64,000 nt of DNA from Platanthera guangdongensis (Eukaryota > Streptophyta > Magnoliopsida > Asparagales > Orchidaceae): the NCBI GenBank assembly GCA_039583875.1, contig CM077151.1, positions 25,476,208 to 25,540,207 of the forward strand. The letters are read 5' to 3'. Below are positions 10,046 to 19,876 of the stretch, in pieces (the first letter of the stretch is position 1; each line of letters opens with the position of its first letter). Both the position numbers and the translations under genes were made by a program. Below the pieces are notes generated by a model. It saw only the letters and a program-made list of their open reading frames with translations. It was not told the DNA's origin and ran no database searches.

Positions 10046-10781
10046 GCGTTGACAGCGTTGAGTGAGTAAGTCTCACTCAACGCCTTTTGCCTTAACTTAT
10101 TTTTTCAGCCTTTTCTGCATGCTTAGCGTTGAGAGCGTTGAGTGACCACGCCTCACTCATCGTTTTTTGCTTTAGCCACATTTTTTAAGTCATTGCGTTG
10201 AGAGCGTTGAGTGAACACGCCTCACTCAACGCTTTCTGCCTTAGTCAGATTTTTCTGCCCCTGGCGTTGAGTGTGTAAGCTCCACTCAATGTCAAACTAA
10301 TTAACAAATTTTTCTTCTATTATCATGCGTTGAGTGAATAAGCTACACTCAACACATTTGGAATTAGCCAATTTTTTGTGCCTAAAAACAACACTGACTT
10401 TGAGAATTAGTCAACACATTATCACATGGTGTTGAGAGAGCTTCCCTCACTCAACGCATGTGGACTTAGTAAATATTCACAGTTTTTTGTGGCGTTGACT
10501 AATAGGGCAATATTCAACGAATATAGAGTATGACGTTGAGTGAGTGATACTCTCTCAACGCCTATGAACTTAACCATTTTTCTGCCCATTTCCTCTTAGA
10601 CTTTTACTGCATTAGTCTGTCTCACAGACTTTTGTTGTATGACGTTGAGTGAGTTGTCTTCACTCAACGTCTGTGGACTTAACCACTTTCTCAGTTTGTC
10701 ACTCCTTTGGCTTTGACTGTATAGGCTCCACTCAACGATATAAGTCATCTGACGTTGAGTGAGCAACCTTCACTCAACGCC
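10046..10781 (-). repeat. Array of GCGTTGAGTGAG palindromes
   Basis: About nine units pair GCGTTGAGTGAG with CTCACTCAACGC across 4-8 bases, separated by about 60-110 bp spacers often ending GTGGACTTAG or TGCCTTA. Clear hairpin units are near 10055, 10135, 10205, 10430, 10531, 10643 and 10751. Likely LTR regulatory palindromes. Confidence 0.8.
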
Positions 10782-10891
10782 TGTGGATTTGGACAGATTT
10801 CTGTCTATCCACATTATAGGTAAGTGTTTACATAACTTAGCCACTTAGGCTACCTGTCCCATCATTGTTGTTAGGACAGCCTGCAATCATT

Positions 10892-11029
10892 AAACTTGAG
10901 CACAAGTAGTTGTTCTAGGGCTATTGGTGTTAGTGGGCTTAACCCCCGCCGCAGCGTCCTGTATTTTGAACTCTTTACCTTGCGGGGTTTTCCCCCGGGG
11001 TGTATACAAAAAAAAACTTGAGCACAAGT
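10892..11029 (+). mobile_element. Short retroposed (SINE-like) insertion with 16-bp target duplication
   Basis: AAACTTGAGCACAAGT occurs at 10892-10907 and again at 11014-11029, enclosing about 106 bp that ends in poly-A. Long duplications plus an A-tail are the mark of LINE-type retroposition. The body has a weak A-box-like TGGTGTTAGTGGG, no clear B box, and a GC-rich 3' hairpin (GCGGGGTTTTCCCCCGGGG). It sits inside the LTR and is therefore younger than it. It could be a SINE or a 5'-truncated retroposed RNA. Confidence 0.75.
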
Positions 11030-11104
11030 TAGATCACCACATGTGTATACATTGTTTGCTAGACCTTCTTCAAATCCAGGACATTGAGATCAATTGACCC
11101 AACA

Positions 11105-11470
11105 GTGGACATTCGGGCCCCTTGTGTTTGCTTTTTTGAGCTTCCGTTGTAGTTTTTGAACTCCGAGTAATTTTAGTTTTCATGTTATCACTTAATAGCA
11201 ATTTAGGTTTGTGGATGTCATATGTCATGGGGCCCCGACCAGACCCATGATATATTCTATTTGCAGGACGAGGATGTTACACCATCTTCGACATGATATT
11301 GCGTGACATCTTCTTTAATCAACTCTTGTAATTTTGCTTGTTTTAATAACATCTTCTTATTACTAAAGAGTACACAAGAGTAGATCCAATGAATTTTGAC
11401 TACGGGTTTTTCAAACTTCGAGGAGGAACTTCCGTATATTCTTAATTAGGGGTGTTGGCGAATGATGACG
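11105..11470 (-). other. Internal region next to the LTR, non-coding
   Basis: The purine tract adjoins the LTR at 11105-11125, and the rest is probable 3' untranslated sequence of that retrotransposon. No pol domain is visible. Confidence 0.4.
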
Positions 11471-11903
11471 ACAATGAGGTCTGTTGAATATTTAAATACT
11501 GATGATAACATTTTACACTTTTATTGCAACTCATATACTTTATAGCAATAAGATCATCTTAAATATTTTCATTGCAACCAACAATTTTTTTGGATTTTTT
11601 TATTTCATCACACCAACATTTAACCTGAACAACAAACAAATTTAATTGGAATTGTCGAAACTCTTCACATTCCAACGTACCAAGAACGGGTCAGCATCAT
11701 CTAACATTTCATTGGGTATGAAAGTTGATTAAAGATAGAGTCGAGATGTCTCTAAATAGATAAACTGTACCAAGAAAAAAATTCTTTGTTGAATCAAATC
11801 GTGACAACTTACATGTGCAATTTTTGGTATAGGCATTGATCATCGAAAAAAATTTCATCTTTTGATTGGGCCCCCTTAATCAAGCTTCTTGGATCCGCCC
11901 CTG
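11471..11903 (+). mobile_element. hAT element terminus (non-coding part)
   Basis: Ends GGATCCGCCCCTG at 11903. On the minus strand this is CAGGGGCGGATCCAAGAAGC, a Tip100-like hAT end. The next eight bases TCAACAAT would be the target duplication, but no matching left end was found. The AT-rich interior shows no transposase, and the left limit is a guess. Confidence 0.5.
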
Positions 11904-12280
11904 TCAACAATACACTTAAAGGAAGGATACAATATGGTAGGAATCACAAAGAGAAGCTTATGTAAATGCAAGAGATAGACTATAGTGGAGGAGGGAGACA
12001 AACATCAAATTATCCTGGACATAAACCATTGGGTGAGAAAAAAAACTAGTTTTTTCCCACAATATTTGGCATCCACATGAGCCGTCGAGAAGAGGCGGAA
12101 GTCTTGGAGAGCCGTGAAGAGCAGTCAAGAGGTGTCGTCGCCCGTCGAGAAAGACCTATTTGCGTATGTCACCTGTCGTCTTTCGGGCTTTGCGAATGAC
12201 AAGGGAATACACGAGAATATGATTTTTTTTAATAGGAATTATATAATATTGAAAACCAAATACTATTTACCCAAAAAAAT
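11904..12280 (+). other. Unassigned DNA
   Basis: Contains a small GTCGAGAA duplication near 12085 and 12138. No gene or element is recognised. Confidence 0.3.
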
Positions 12281-12670
12281 GGGCGCTGCTATCCGCACCG
12301 CAGTTTTGGCTATTCGCACCGCACTTTCTTCTAGTTTTTCGTGCCTTTTGGAAATACGTCTTGTAGATGCATTTTTAGGAAAAGTGTTCAACAAGGAAGT
12401 TGTAGATCTCGATAAGATCTCCAACTTTCGTGTTGAACACTTTTGCTAAAAATGCATGTACAAGACGTATTTCCAAAAGGCACGAAATTTGGACGTATTT
12501 CCAAAGTACGCATTATATATGCATTTTTAAGAAAAGTGTGGAGATCTACAACTTTTGTGTTGAACATTTTTCCTAAAAATGTATGTACAAGACATTTTTC
12601 CAAAAGACGTGAAAAACTAGAAAAAAGTGTAGTGCGAATAACCAAATCTACAGTGCGGATAGCAGTGTCC
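12281..12670 (+). mobile_element. Fold-back MITE, family A, copy with GGCGCTGCTATCCGC ends
   Basis: Inverted ends (GCTGCTATCCGCACCGCA against GTGCGGATAGCAG) flank two internal hairpins of the AAGTTGTAGATCTCG type with CACTTTTGCTAAAAATGCAT neighbours. Overlapping frames on both strands here are by-products of the inverted structure. Confidence 0.7.
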
Positions 12671-12988
12671 AAAAAAATTGAGTGTCCCGCACTCGTCCCA
12701 AGATGAGTCTGCCCCTAACCTGAGAGCATGAACCTCGAGGGTAACCCATGTCAAAATGCTAATGTACATATATGCTTCATGTGCATTATTGACGGGAGGT
12801 ATTATATTTAGGCCGCTGCTATTCGCACCTCACATATGACTATTCACACTCAAATTATGAAAGATTTAGGGCTTTTTTCCCGACCATACGCAAGCAGTTT
12901 CACGAACGCGATTTTTTCCGGTTCCCCACGCGATTTCTATTTCGCCTCCTCCGTTCCGCCGCGCCCTCTGCTTTAAGGGTTTGCGAAC
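12671..12988 (+). other. MITE remnant and GC-rich flank of the chromovirus insertion
   Basis: 12809-12862 repeats family A end sequence (GCCGCTGCTATTCGCACC). From about 12870 the DNA becomes CT-rich and GC-rich, like a plant 5' untranslated region, and continues across the chromovirus at 18074. Confidence 0.4.
12984..12988 (+). repeat. Target-site duplication, left copy (CGAAC)
   Basis: CGAAC directly precedes the left LTR and recurs at 18074-18078 directly after the right LTR, a perfect 5-bp duplication. Confidence 0.95.
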
Positions 12989-13342
12989 TGATAGGGATCA
13001 AAAGGGGGGTGACCGATTACCTACTGGAGGTTGAGTAGAGAAGCAACACTCGGAGTAGGGTGGACGGTGTCTTCCTATCGGAAGAGGACCAACGGAGGAA
13101 TGAAAATACAGGGGATTCAAAACAGAGAACAGAGGATGGAACTTTGGTTAATATTTTTCATACTTGATTACAAAAAGGGCAGCCATATATATAGGCGCAT
13201 AGTAGACAACATAGTTAATGCAACAATAAACACAACATTAATAATATTATGGGAAAGATAAGCCATGAAGGCAAAGATGCTTTGGAAGTGCTGCGGAGAG
13301 ATGCTGCTTGGGGAAGTGCTGTGATGCTTTGGGTTCGTATCA
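12989..13342 (-). repeat. 3' LTR of chromovirus
   Basis: 354 bp, TGATAGGG...GTATCA on the plus strand. It differs from the right LTR at one position seen by eye (C at 13210, T at 17941). A TATA-like CTATATATATGG lies on the minus strand at about 13184-13193. Within the element this is the 3' LTR because genes run on the minus strand. Confidence 0.95.
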
Positions 13343-13357
13343 TTACCCCGTCCTGAA
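13343..13357 (-). promoter_or_regulatory. Polypurine tract of chromovirus
   Basis: On the minus strand the sequence just before the 3' LTR reads AGGACGGGGTAA, a purine-rich plus-strand primer site. Confidence 0.7.
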
Positions 13358-13371
13358 CAACCTCCTTGGCC

Positions 13372-16300
13372 TCAAGGAGAAAAAGTGGGAAAGCGGCGAC
13401 GAAGATCAAACAGGAATTCCCATGTGGCGTCTTCCGGTGGGGAGTGGCGCCATTGAATAAGTAATTGAGTGGCGGGCTTGCCGCGACGTTGCACGAGGCG
13501 GCGGTCCAGGACGGACTGAGGCTCAACCACGGGGTAGCCGTCAACCGTGACCGAGGGGAGCGTGGCAGAGGCGGTGGGAGCGTCGCCAACGTGTGCTTTG
13601 AGTTGGGAGACGTGGAAGGTATGGTGAAGGCGACAGCCGTCTGGAAGGAGGAGCTTGTAGGCGACCGGTCCGACGCGTTGAAGGATGCGAAAGGGACCAA
13701 AGTAGCGGGGAGCCAGCTTCTGATTGGCATGTGGACGAAGGCTCGTCTGGCGGTAAGGTTGAAGGCGGACATAGACCCATGAGCCAGTGTGGTATTCACG
13801 TTCCACGCGATGACGGTCAGCTTGCTGCTTCATCCGATTTTGAGCGTGCTGGAGCTGCTGCTTGAGGGACGCGAGAGTGCGTTCGCGGGCCGCGAGGGAG
13901 CGATCAACGGTGTCGACCATGGAAGAGGCCGCTAGATAAGGTAGATGTAGCGGAGGTGGCTGGCCGTAGAGAACTTCGTAGGGTGTGGTATTGATGGCAC
14001 TATGAAACGTTGTATTATACCACCATTCGGCAAGAGGGAGCCAATTTGCCCAGTGCGCCGGATTGTCAAAAGTCATGCAACGGAGGTAGCCCTCAAGGCA
14101 GCGGTTGACCACCTCGGTCTGGCCGTCAGATTGGGGATGGTAGGCGGTGGAAGTGTGGAGCTCCACATGATGTAGTCGAAAGAATTCCCGCCAACAGGAG
14201 CTCAAAAATACGGGGTCGCGGTCGCTGACGATGGAAGAGGGCATGCCGTGAAGGCGGAAGATAGAATCCATAAAAGCTTGCGCGACTGTGAGGGCCGTAT
14301 AGGGGTGGCGAAGAGCAATAAAATGCGCATACTTGCTGAGGCGGTCGACCACGACTAAAATGACGTCCTTGCCGTGGGAGAGGGGAAGGCCTTCAATAAA
14401 ATCCATGGAAATGTCTTGCCACACGCGGTCCGGAATTGGTAAGGGTTGGAGCAGTCCGGCCGGAGGGGAACAAGCAGTCTTGCATTGTTGGCAAACGATG
14501 CAACGCTGAATATAGTCATGGACCGAGGATTTGAGGTTCTTCCAGTAAAATAATTGGCGGAGACGATGGACGGTTGGGCGAATGCCAGAGTGGCCGCCGG
14601 CGGGGCTGTCATGGTAGAGTTTGATGATGGTGTGGCGAGTAGCGGGGTCGGCCCCAACGACGAGTTTCCCTTTGCGGCGGAGGTGATTGTTGGTCCACGA
14701 ATAGTGAGGATGAGTACTTGGATCAGCTGTAAGCTGTCGGATGAGCTGCTGAATGGTAAGGTCGGTATCCCAAGAGCGCCGAATTTGTTGGAGGAGATCG
14801 GATGAGAATGTTAGGATGGTATTGAGAGAACCGGTGGGGGGTTCCGGGAGGCGGGAGAGCGCATCCGCGGCAATGTTGGCCTTCCCACTCTTGTAGGTGA
14901 TGGTGTAGTCGAAGCCCATGAGTTTGGCAAGATAGTGGTGTTGCGCGGGAGTGGACACACGTTGCTCCAGAAGATGCTTTAAGCTTTGATGATCAGTTTT
15001 GATGACGAAGTGCCGGCCGAGGAGATACGCACGCCATTTGGAGACCGCCCATACGATGGCGAGCATCTCCTTTTCATAAGCTGATAAGGCGAGATTCCGA
15101 GGGCCCAAAGCCTTGCTAAAGTAGGCGATTGGATGGGAATCCTGGGAGAGGACAGCACCCACACCGACATTGGAGGCATCAGTTTCAACAGTAAATTCCC
15201 TGGAAAAATCCGGTAAGGCAAGGACGGGCGCTGTGCTCAGAGCATGTTGGAGAGAGAGGAACGCGGCGTCGGCGTGGGAGGACCATTGGAAGGAGGGAAG
15301 CTTGAGGAGTTCGGTAAGAGGTTTGGCGAGAGAACCGTACCCTTGGATAAAGCGGCGGTAGTAGCCGGTTAGGCCAAGAAAGCCGCGTAAGGTCTTCATG
15401 GAGTGGGGACGGGGCCAAGACTGGATGTCCCGAACCTTGCCAGGGTCAACGGTCACGCCATGATGGGAGATGACGTGGCCAAGATAAGCCACCGACGTAG
15501 TGCCAAAGGAACACTTAGAGGATTTAAGGAAGAGGTGATGATGGCTGAGAAGCTGAAAGGTGAGACGGAGATGGCGGAGGTGGGCATCCCAAGAGGAGCT
15601 GTAGATCATAATATCATCAAAAAAAACAAGAACAAATTTACGGAGATGAGGGGCAAAGATGCGGTTCATGAGGCTCTGGAAGGTTGATGGGGCGTTGGTG
15701 AGGCCAAAGGGCATGACCAGAAATTCATAGTGGCCATGATGGGAGCGGAATGCTGTTTTGTGGATGTCGGCGGGAGCCATGCGGACTTGGTGATAGCCGG
15801 AACGAAGGTCGAGTTTGGAGAAAAAACGGGCACCATGGAGTTCATCAAGGAGCTCGTCCACCAGAGGAATGGGAAACTTATCCTTGATGGTATGTTTGTT
15901 AAGCTCCCGATAATCAACACAGAGGCGCCATGAACCATCTTTTTTTTTTGACCAGAACGATAGGAGAGGAATAGGGGCTGACACTGTGCCGGATGAGGCC
16001 ATCACGAAGCATTTCAGCGATGAGACGCTCGATCTCGTTCTTTTGTAAAGCCGGGGAACGATAAGGGCGGATGGAGATAGGTGGCGTATTGGGTTGTAGT
16101 GGAATATGGTGATCGTGGGAGCGAGATGGAGGAAGGCCGGTGGGTGTCCCGAAGAGGTTAGCAAATTCGGTGAGAAGAGTTTGGAGCTCGGGCGGATGTT
16201 GGAGAGGTGCGGGAGGTGGCTTGTCGGGCTGATTTTGGAGAAGACAAATGCCAAGCATGGAGAGCTCGGCCGGGTGTTGAACCAGTTTGGCAAGCTGTCG

Positions 16301-17689
16301 GCGAGTAATGATGTCGGTTGGTGGGCGAGAGCCGCCCCGAAGAGAAACTTTATTGCCGGACATAGTGAACTCCATACGGAGTTTGTTGAAGTCCCACACA
16401 ATTGGTCCTAGTGTGACAAGCCATTGGATACCAAGGACCATGTCGCAACCGCCCAAGTCGAGGGTGAGCATGTCCGCCGCAAAGTCACGTCCCTGCATCC
16501 GCCAAGGAAAATTGGAACATGAGTAGGCACTTGTAAGGCGGTTGCCGTCGGCGACCGCGACTGCAAATGGTGGAATGGCCTTGAGCGGCCAACCGAGCCG
16601 GCGAGCGGTACGTTCGTTGAGGAAGTTGTGAGTGCTGCCGGTGTCGATGAGAATGTGCAGGGCCTTGCCGTGGTGAGTACCAGTGACGCGCATGGTATTA
16701 AAGGTGGGCGTCCCTGTCATGGCATGCATGGAGAGAAGGGGCGGGGGGCCGGTAGGGACTTCCTCGGGTACCGGTAGCCCCTCGGAATCAGTGGTGGGGA
16801 CATCTAGGTCGACATCCTCGCCCTCCAAGATATAGATTTGGCGGCGGTGGAGACAACGATGGCCAGGGAAATATTTTTCGTCGCACCACATGCAGAGCCC
16901 GCGGGCTTTCTTGTCGGCCAATTCAGCCGGTGAGAATGGCTGGCGGGGCCGGTGACTGGGTGGAGGAAGAAGGGCTGGTTGGCGGGGTTGCGGGGGGGGG
17001 GGGGGGGGGGGGGGCCCAGAAAGAAGCTGCTCCTGAAGTTTAGCCAAACGGATGGCATTAGGGAGGTCTTGGGGAGCAAACATGCGAACAGCTTTCTCGA
17101 TGCGATGTTGAAGGCCGGTGATGAACAAGCTGACCGCATACTCGTCGGCCACCGTGAGGCGGTTGATAACTTCCTCAAATTGCTCCACATAAAGTTGGAC
17201 GGAGCCGTGTTGGCGAAGGCGTTTGATTTCCGCCATGGGCTCGTCCACAATGTGGCCACCAAACCGAGCGCGAAGGGCCTGGAGGTACTCCTCCCAGGCG
17301 GGGGGTTGACAGGTGAGGCGGTTTTTGACATAGACCTGGTGCCATTGGAGCGCCTTGCCGTCGAGGTGGATGGAGGCGAGGCGAACCTTCAGATTTTCGG
17401 GGGTCTCTTCCACGTCAAAGTAGCGGTCGCAGCAGTAAATCCAGTCGAGGAAATTGTCGCCATTGAACCGGGGAAAGTCGATGCGGGGCAAACGGTGGGC
17501 GGGCTGGTGCCGAGCAAAGGCCGGCGGGGCGTCGTCAGCCGGGAGGTCGGCAGGAGGTGCGGGGTTGGGAGCGGCGGGGCGGGCGGCCACGAGAGCGGCA
17601 ATTTGGGCGGTCAAGTCGTCGAGGCGCTGCTCCATGGTGGTTTTGAGGAGGTCGATGTCGCGGCGCATTTCAGTGGCGCGGGTGTCCAT
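13372..17689 (-). pseudogene. Ty3/Gypsy chromovirus Gag-Pol polyprotein with one frameshift
   Basis: The start at 17689 opens a Gag frame with a retrotransposon Gag domain (LDWIYCCDRYFDVEE), a Cys/His cluster (CMWCDEKYFPGHRC, near residue 267) and an aspartic protease (LIDTGSTHNFL, near residue 348). After a shift at about 15940, the second frame carries reverse transcriptase (FSKLDLRSGYHQ; active site VFFDDIMIYS near 15600-15630), RNase H (FTVETDASN), integrase with an HHCC finger and DDE residues (MDFIEG, SDRDP, TEVVNRCLEG), and a C-terminal chromodomain-like segment (LLIQWRHSPPEDATWE). The break lies in a run of ten T (15940-15949), where the minus strand has one A too many. The rest is open, so the frameshift is either recent or a sequencing error. 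A 23-G run (16992-17014) encodes a proline tract in Gag. Confidence 0.95.
15940..15949 (-). other. Homopolymer frameshift site in pol
   Basis: Ten A on the minus strand follow the codons for VLV and precede the conserved DGSWRLCVDYRE of reverse transcriptase. Nine would keep the frame. This is the only break seen in about 4.3 kb of coding. Confidence 0.85.
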
Positions 17690-17700
17690 CAGGCGGGAGG

Positions 17701-17718
17701 CTCAAGGCTCTGATACCA
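17701..17718 (-). promoter_or_regulatory. Primer-binding site (initiator Met tRNA)
   Basis: On the minus strand TGGTATCAGAGCCTTGAG begins one base after the 5' LTR. TGGTATCAGAGC is the standard complement of the plant initiator methionine tRNA 3' end. Confidence 0.9.
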
Positions 17719-17719
17719 G

Positions 17720-18073
17720 TGATAGGGATCAAAAGGGGGGTGACCGATTACCTACTGGAGGTTGAGTAGAGAAGCAACACTCGGAGTAGGGTGGACGGTG
17801 TCTTCCTATCGGAAGAGGACCAACGGAGGAATGAAAATACAGGGGATTCAAAACAGAGAACAGAGGATGGAACTTTGGTTAATATTTTTCATACTTGATT
17901 ACAAAAAGGGCAGCCATATATATAGGCGCATAGTAGACAATATAGTTAATGCAACAATAAACACAACATTAATAATATTATGGGAAAGATAAGCCATGAA
18001 GGCAAAGATGCTTTGGAAGTGCTGCGGAGAGATGCTGCTTGGGGAAGTGCTGTGATGCTTTGGGTTCGTATCA
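17720..18073 (-). repeat. 5' LTR of chromovirus
   Basis: 354 bp, essentially identical to 12989-13342. Minus-strand TATA at about 17915-17924. The right flank begins with the CGAAC duplication (18074-18078). Confidence 0.95.
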
Positions 18074-18453
18074 CGAACCGCCGGAGAAATCAAGCCGCGC
18101 CGCTCACCGAACTCCTTCCCGGCGGCGACCTCCTTCTTGTGCACTGTTCAGGTAATGTCCTCCTTCTGTCCCCATTTCGAGCTGCACAAACATCATTCCA
18201 GCCCATGTCGAAAACTTGCTTCTTCTTCCTCGCCTAACTCCGATTTCTTCTCCAGCAGGCGGCGACAACCTAGGGCAACGACTTCATTTTTTTCCCCAGA
18301 TTTCTTCTTCCAGATCTGTTATATGCTTCTTCTTCCTTGCCTAACTTCAGTTTTTTTTCGCTCCAAATTGTGGAATGCTTTGGATTTCGGAAAATTGCTT
18401 TTGCTTCTTCTTTCTCCATATCAGATTTGAAGATATGATTTCCGAAGAGGCGT
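18074..18453 (+). other. GC- and CT-rich flank resembling a plant 5' untranslated exon
   Basis: Joined across the insertion with 12870-12988, the sequence is CT-rich with GCCGCGCCGC and GGCGGCGACCTCC, then CTGTTCAG followed by GTAATG, which looks like a splice donor (near 18149-18155). No following coding exon is recognised. This could be a decayed host gene leader. Confidence 0.3.
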
Positions 18454-18887
18454 TAATTAAAGGTGATTGTTAACCGCAACCCGTAATTGGCTAGTCGCAC
18501 CTCAAAATCTCTCATTTTTTCACACCTTTTCGAACTACGCCTTGTACGTGCAATTTCAGAAAAAGTGTTCAACACGAAAGTTGTAGATATCGAGATATCT
18601 ACAACTTTCGTGTTGAACACTTTTCCTGAAATTGCACGTACAAGGCGTATTTTAGGAAATGCGCTCAAAATCTGGGCATATTTCCAAAGTACGTCTTGTA
18701 CATGCATTTTTAGGAAAAGTGATCACCACGAAAGTTGTGGATCTCGTCGATATCTACAACTTTCGTGTTGAACACTTTTCCTTATATTGCATGTACAAGA
18801 CGTATTTTAAAAAAACATGAAAAATTGAAAATTTTTGGGGTGCGAGAAGTAAAATTGCAGGTTGCGGTTAACAATCACCTAATTAAA
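18454..18887 (+). mobile_element. Fold-back MITE, family A, complete copy with 8-bp target duplication
   Basis: TAATTAAA at 18454-18461 and 18880-18887 flanks an element with ends GGTGATTGTTAACCGCAACC and their inverse. Internally two hairpins repeat GAAAGTTGTAGATATCGAG and its complement, each flanked by AACACTTTTCCTGAAATTGC-type sequence. The 8-bp duplication suggests a hAT- or MULE-mobilised MITE. Confidence 0.85.
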
Positions 18888-18916
18888 TCTTTAGTTGTAA
18901 TCGTAGGCACACACTG

Positions 18917-19133
18917 TCGAAATATAGAGTTTTGGCAAAATGCTCTTCGAAAGTTTAAAATTGGCAAATGCACCCTCCAAAATGATTTTTTTTTCAATAT
19001 GCATCCTGCAGTGAACATTTTGGTCATTTTATTTTGTGCCTATTGAGGGCGCACTTTGTCAAAAAAACTATTTTGAGGATGTGTTTTGCCAATTTTAAAC
19101 TTTCACGATGCATTTTGCCAAAGTCAATATTTC
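18917..19133 (+). mobile_element. MITE family D (TTTGGCAAAATGC arms)
   Basis: The left arm GAAATATAGAGTTTTGGCAA plus GAAAGTTTAAAATTGGCAAA faces the right arm TTTGCCAATTTTAAACTTTC plus GCCAAAGTCAATATTTC. The arms are long and imperfect. No coding. Confidence 0.65.
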
Positions 19134-19876
19134 AAGGGTACATTTTGCCAAAAAGCCCTCACATGTTCTTTATTTTTAATCTTATGTTCATATAGTTGAT
19201 TTTTTTTGGTTTACTATGAAAATCCAAAATGCTCGGATGATGGAAAAGATAAAAAAATAAAAGTTGAATTGTGCAAGTATTTTAAAACGGATAGAGTTTT
19301 TTTTGTTCAAAGGAGTTAGTAGAATGAGCATTGGATTTTTAAAGGAAAATCATTTCATTTATTTGACTTCATTTATTTGACATTAAACTAATGCTCTCCA
19401 ATACTGCATCTTGTTCCAACTTGGATGAGATTTCATGAAGCGACAGCAAAAGATTGAGAAAAATATTTCAAAGAACGTATTACAAATACACAACCTTCTT
19501 CCGGTGATCCCGTATTGCTGGAATTGGATGATGTTGCATAAAAAAGTGTGTACATATTTTTAATTTCACAATTGATATAAATTTTGTTAACATATCTATT
19601 TAATAATTTTATTTTACTTATGTAAGTATCACAATTGATATTTAACAAAGAAAAACAAAATTGAAGATATTTTTGCATATGATTTTGACTATGTTTAATA
19701 TTTTGGATGTTTTTTTTACGTTTCATTTCTCATGTTTTGTTTTTTTATATAAAACTGTTTTCGGATAACCGATTTCCGGCAAGAATGCTTGCTAATATAA
19801 GATTGCTTGCGAATATCCAACCTCCAAAAACAGTGCTTGTGATTAGCAAAAAGTGCGAATAGCCAAAAACATCATG
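19134..19876 (+). other. Unassigned AT-rich DNA with a MITE remnant
   Basis: AT-rich, no credible gene. Near 19790-19870 short phrases (GATTAGCAAAAAGTGCGAATAG) resemble family A MITE ends. Confidence 0.35.

Larger units (their letters stand above)
9389..11104 (-). repeat. LTR with palindrome array (Sirevirus-like), minus orientation
   Basis: On the minus strand it begins TGTTGGGTCAATTGATCTC at 11104 and runs left to the CACTA junction at 9389. Upstream on the minus strand is a purine tract (AAGGGGCCCGAATG). It contains an array of short palindromes (10046-10781) like the LTR at 2724-4326, but of different sequence, and a SINE-like insertion at 10908-11013. The true left end may be hidden by the CACTA remnant. 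Assignment to Sireviruses rests on the palindrome array and overall style. Confidence 0.55.

Noticed and set aside
13465..17765. Plus-strand frames over the chromovirus
   Set aside because: They are antisense shadows of the Gag-Pol frame.
19433..19726. 97-codon minus-strand frame
   Set aside because: AT-rich, Asn/Lys-rich and low complexity, with nothing conserved.
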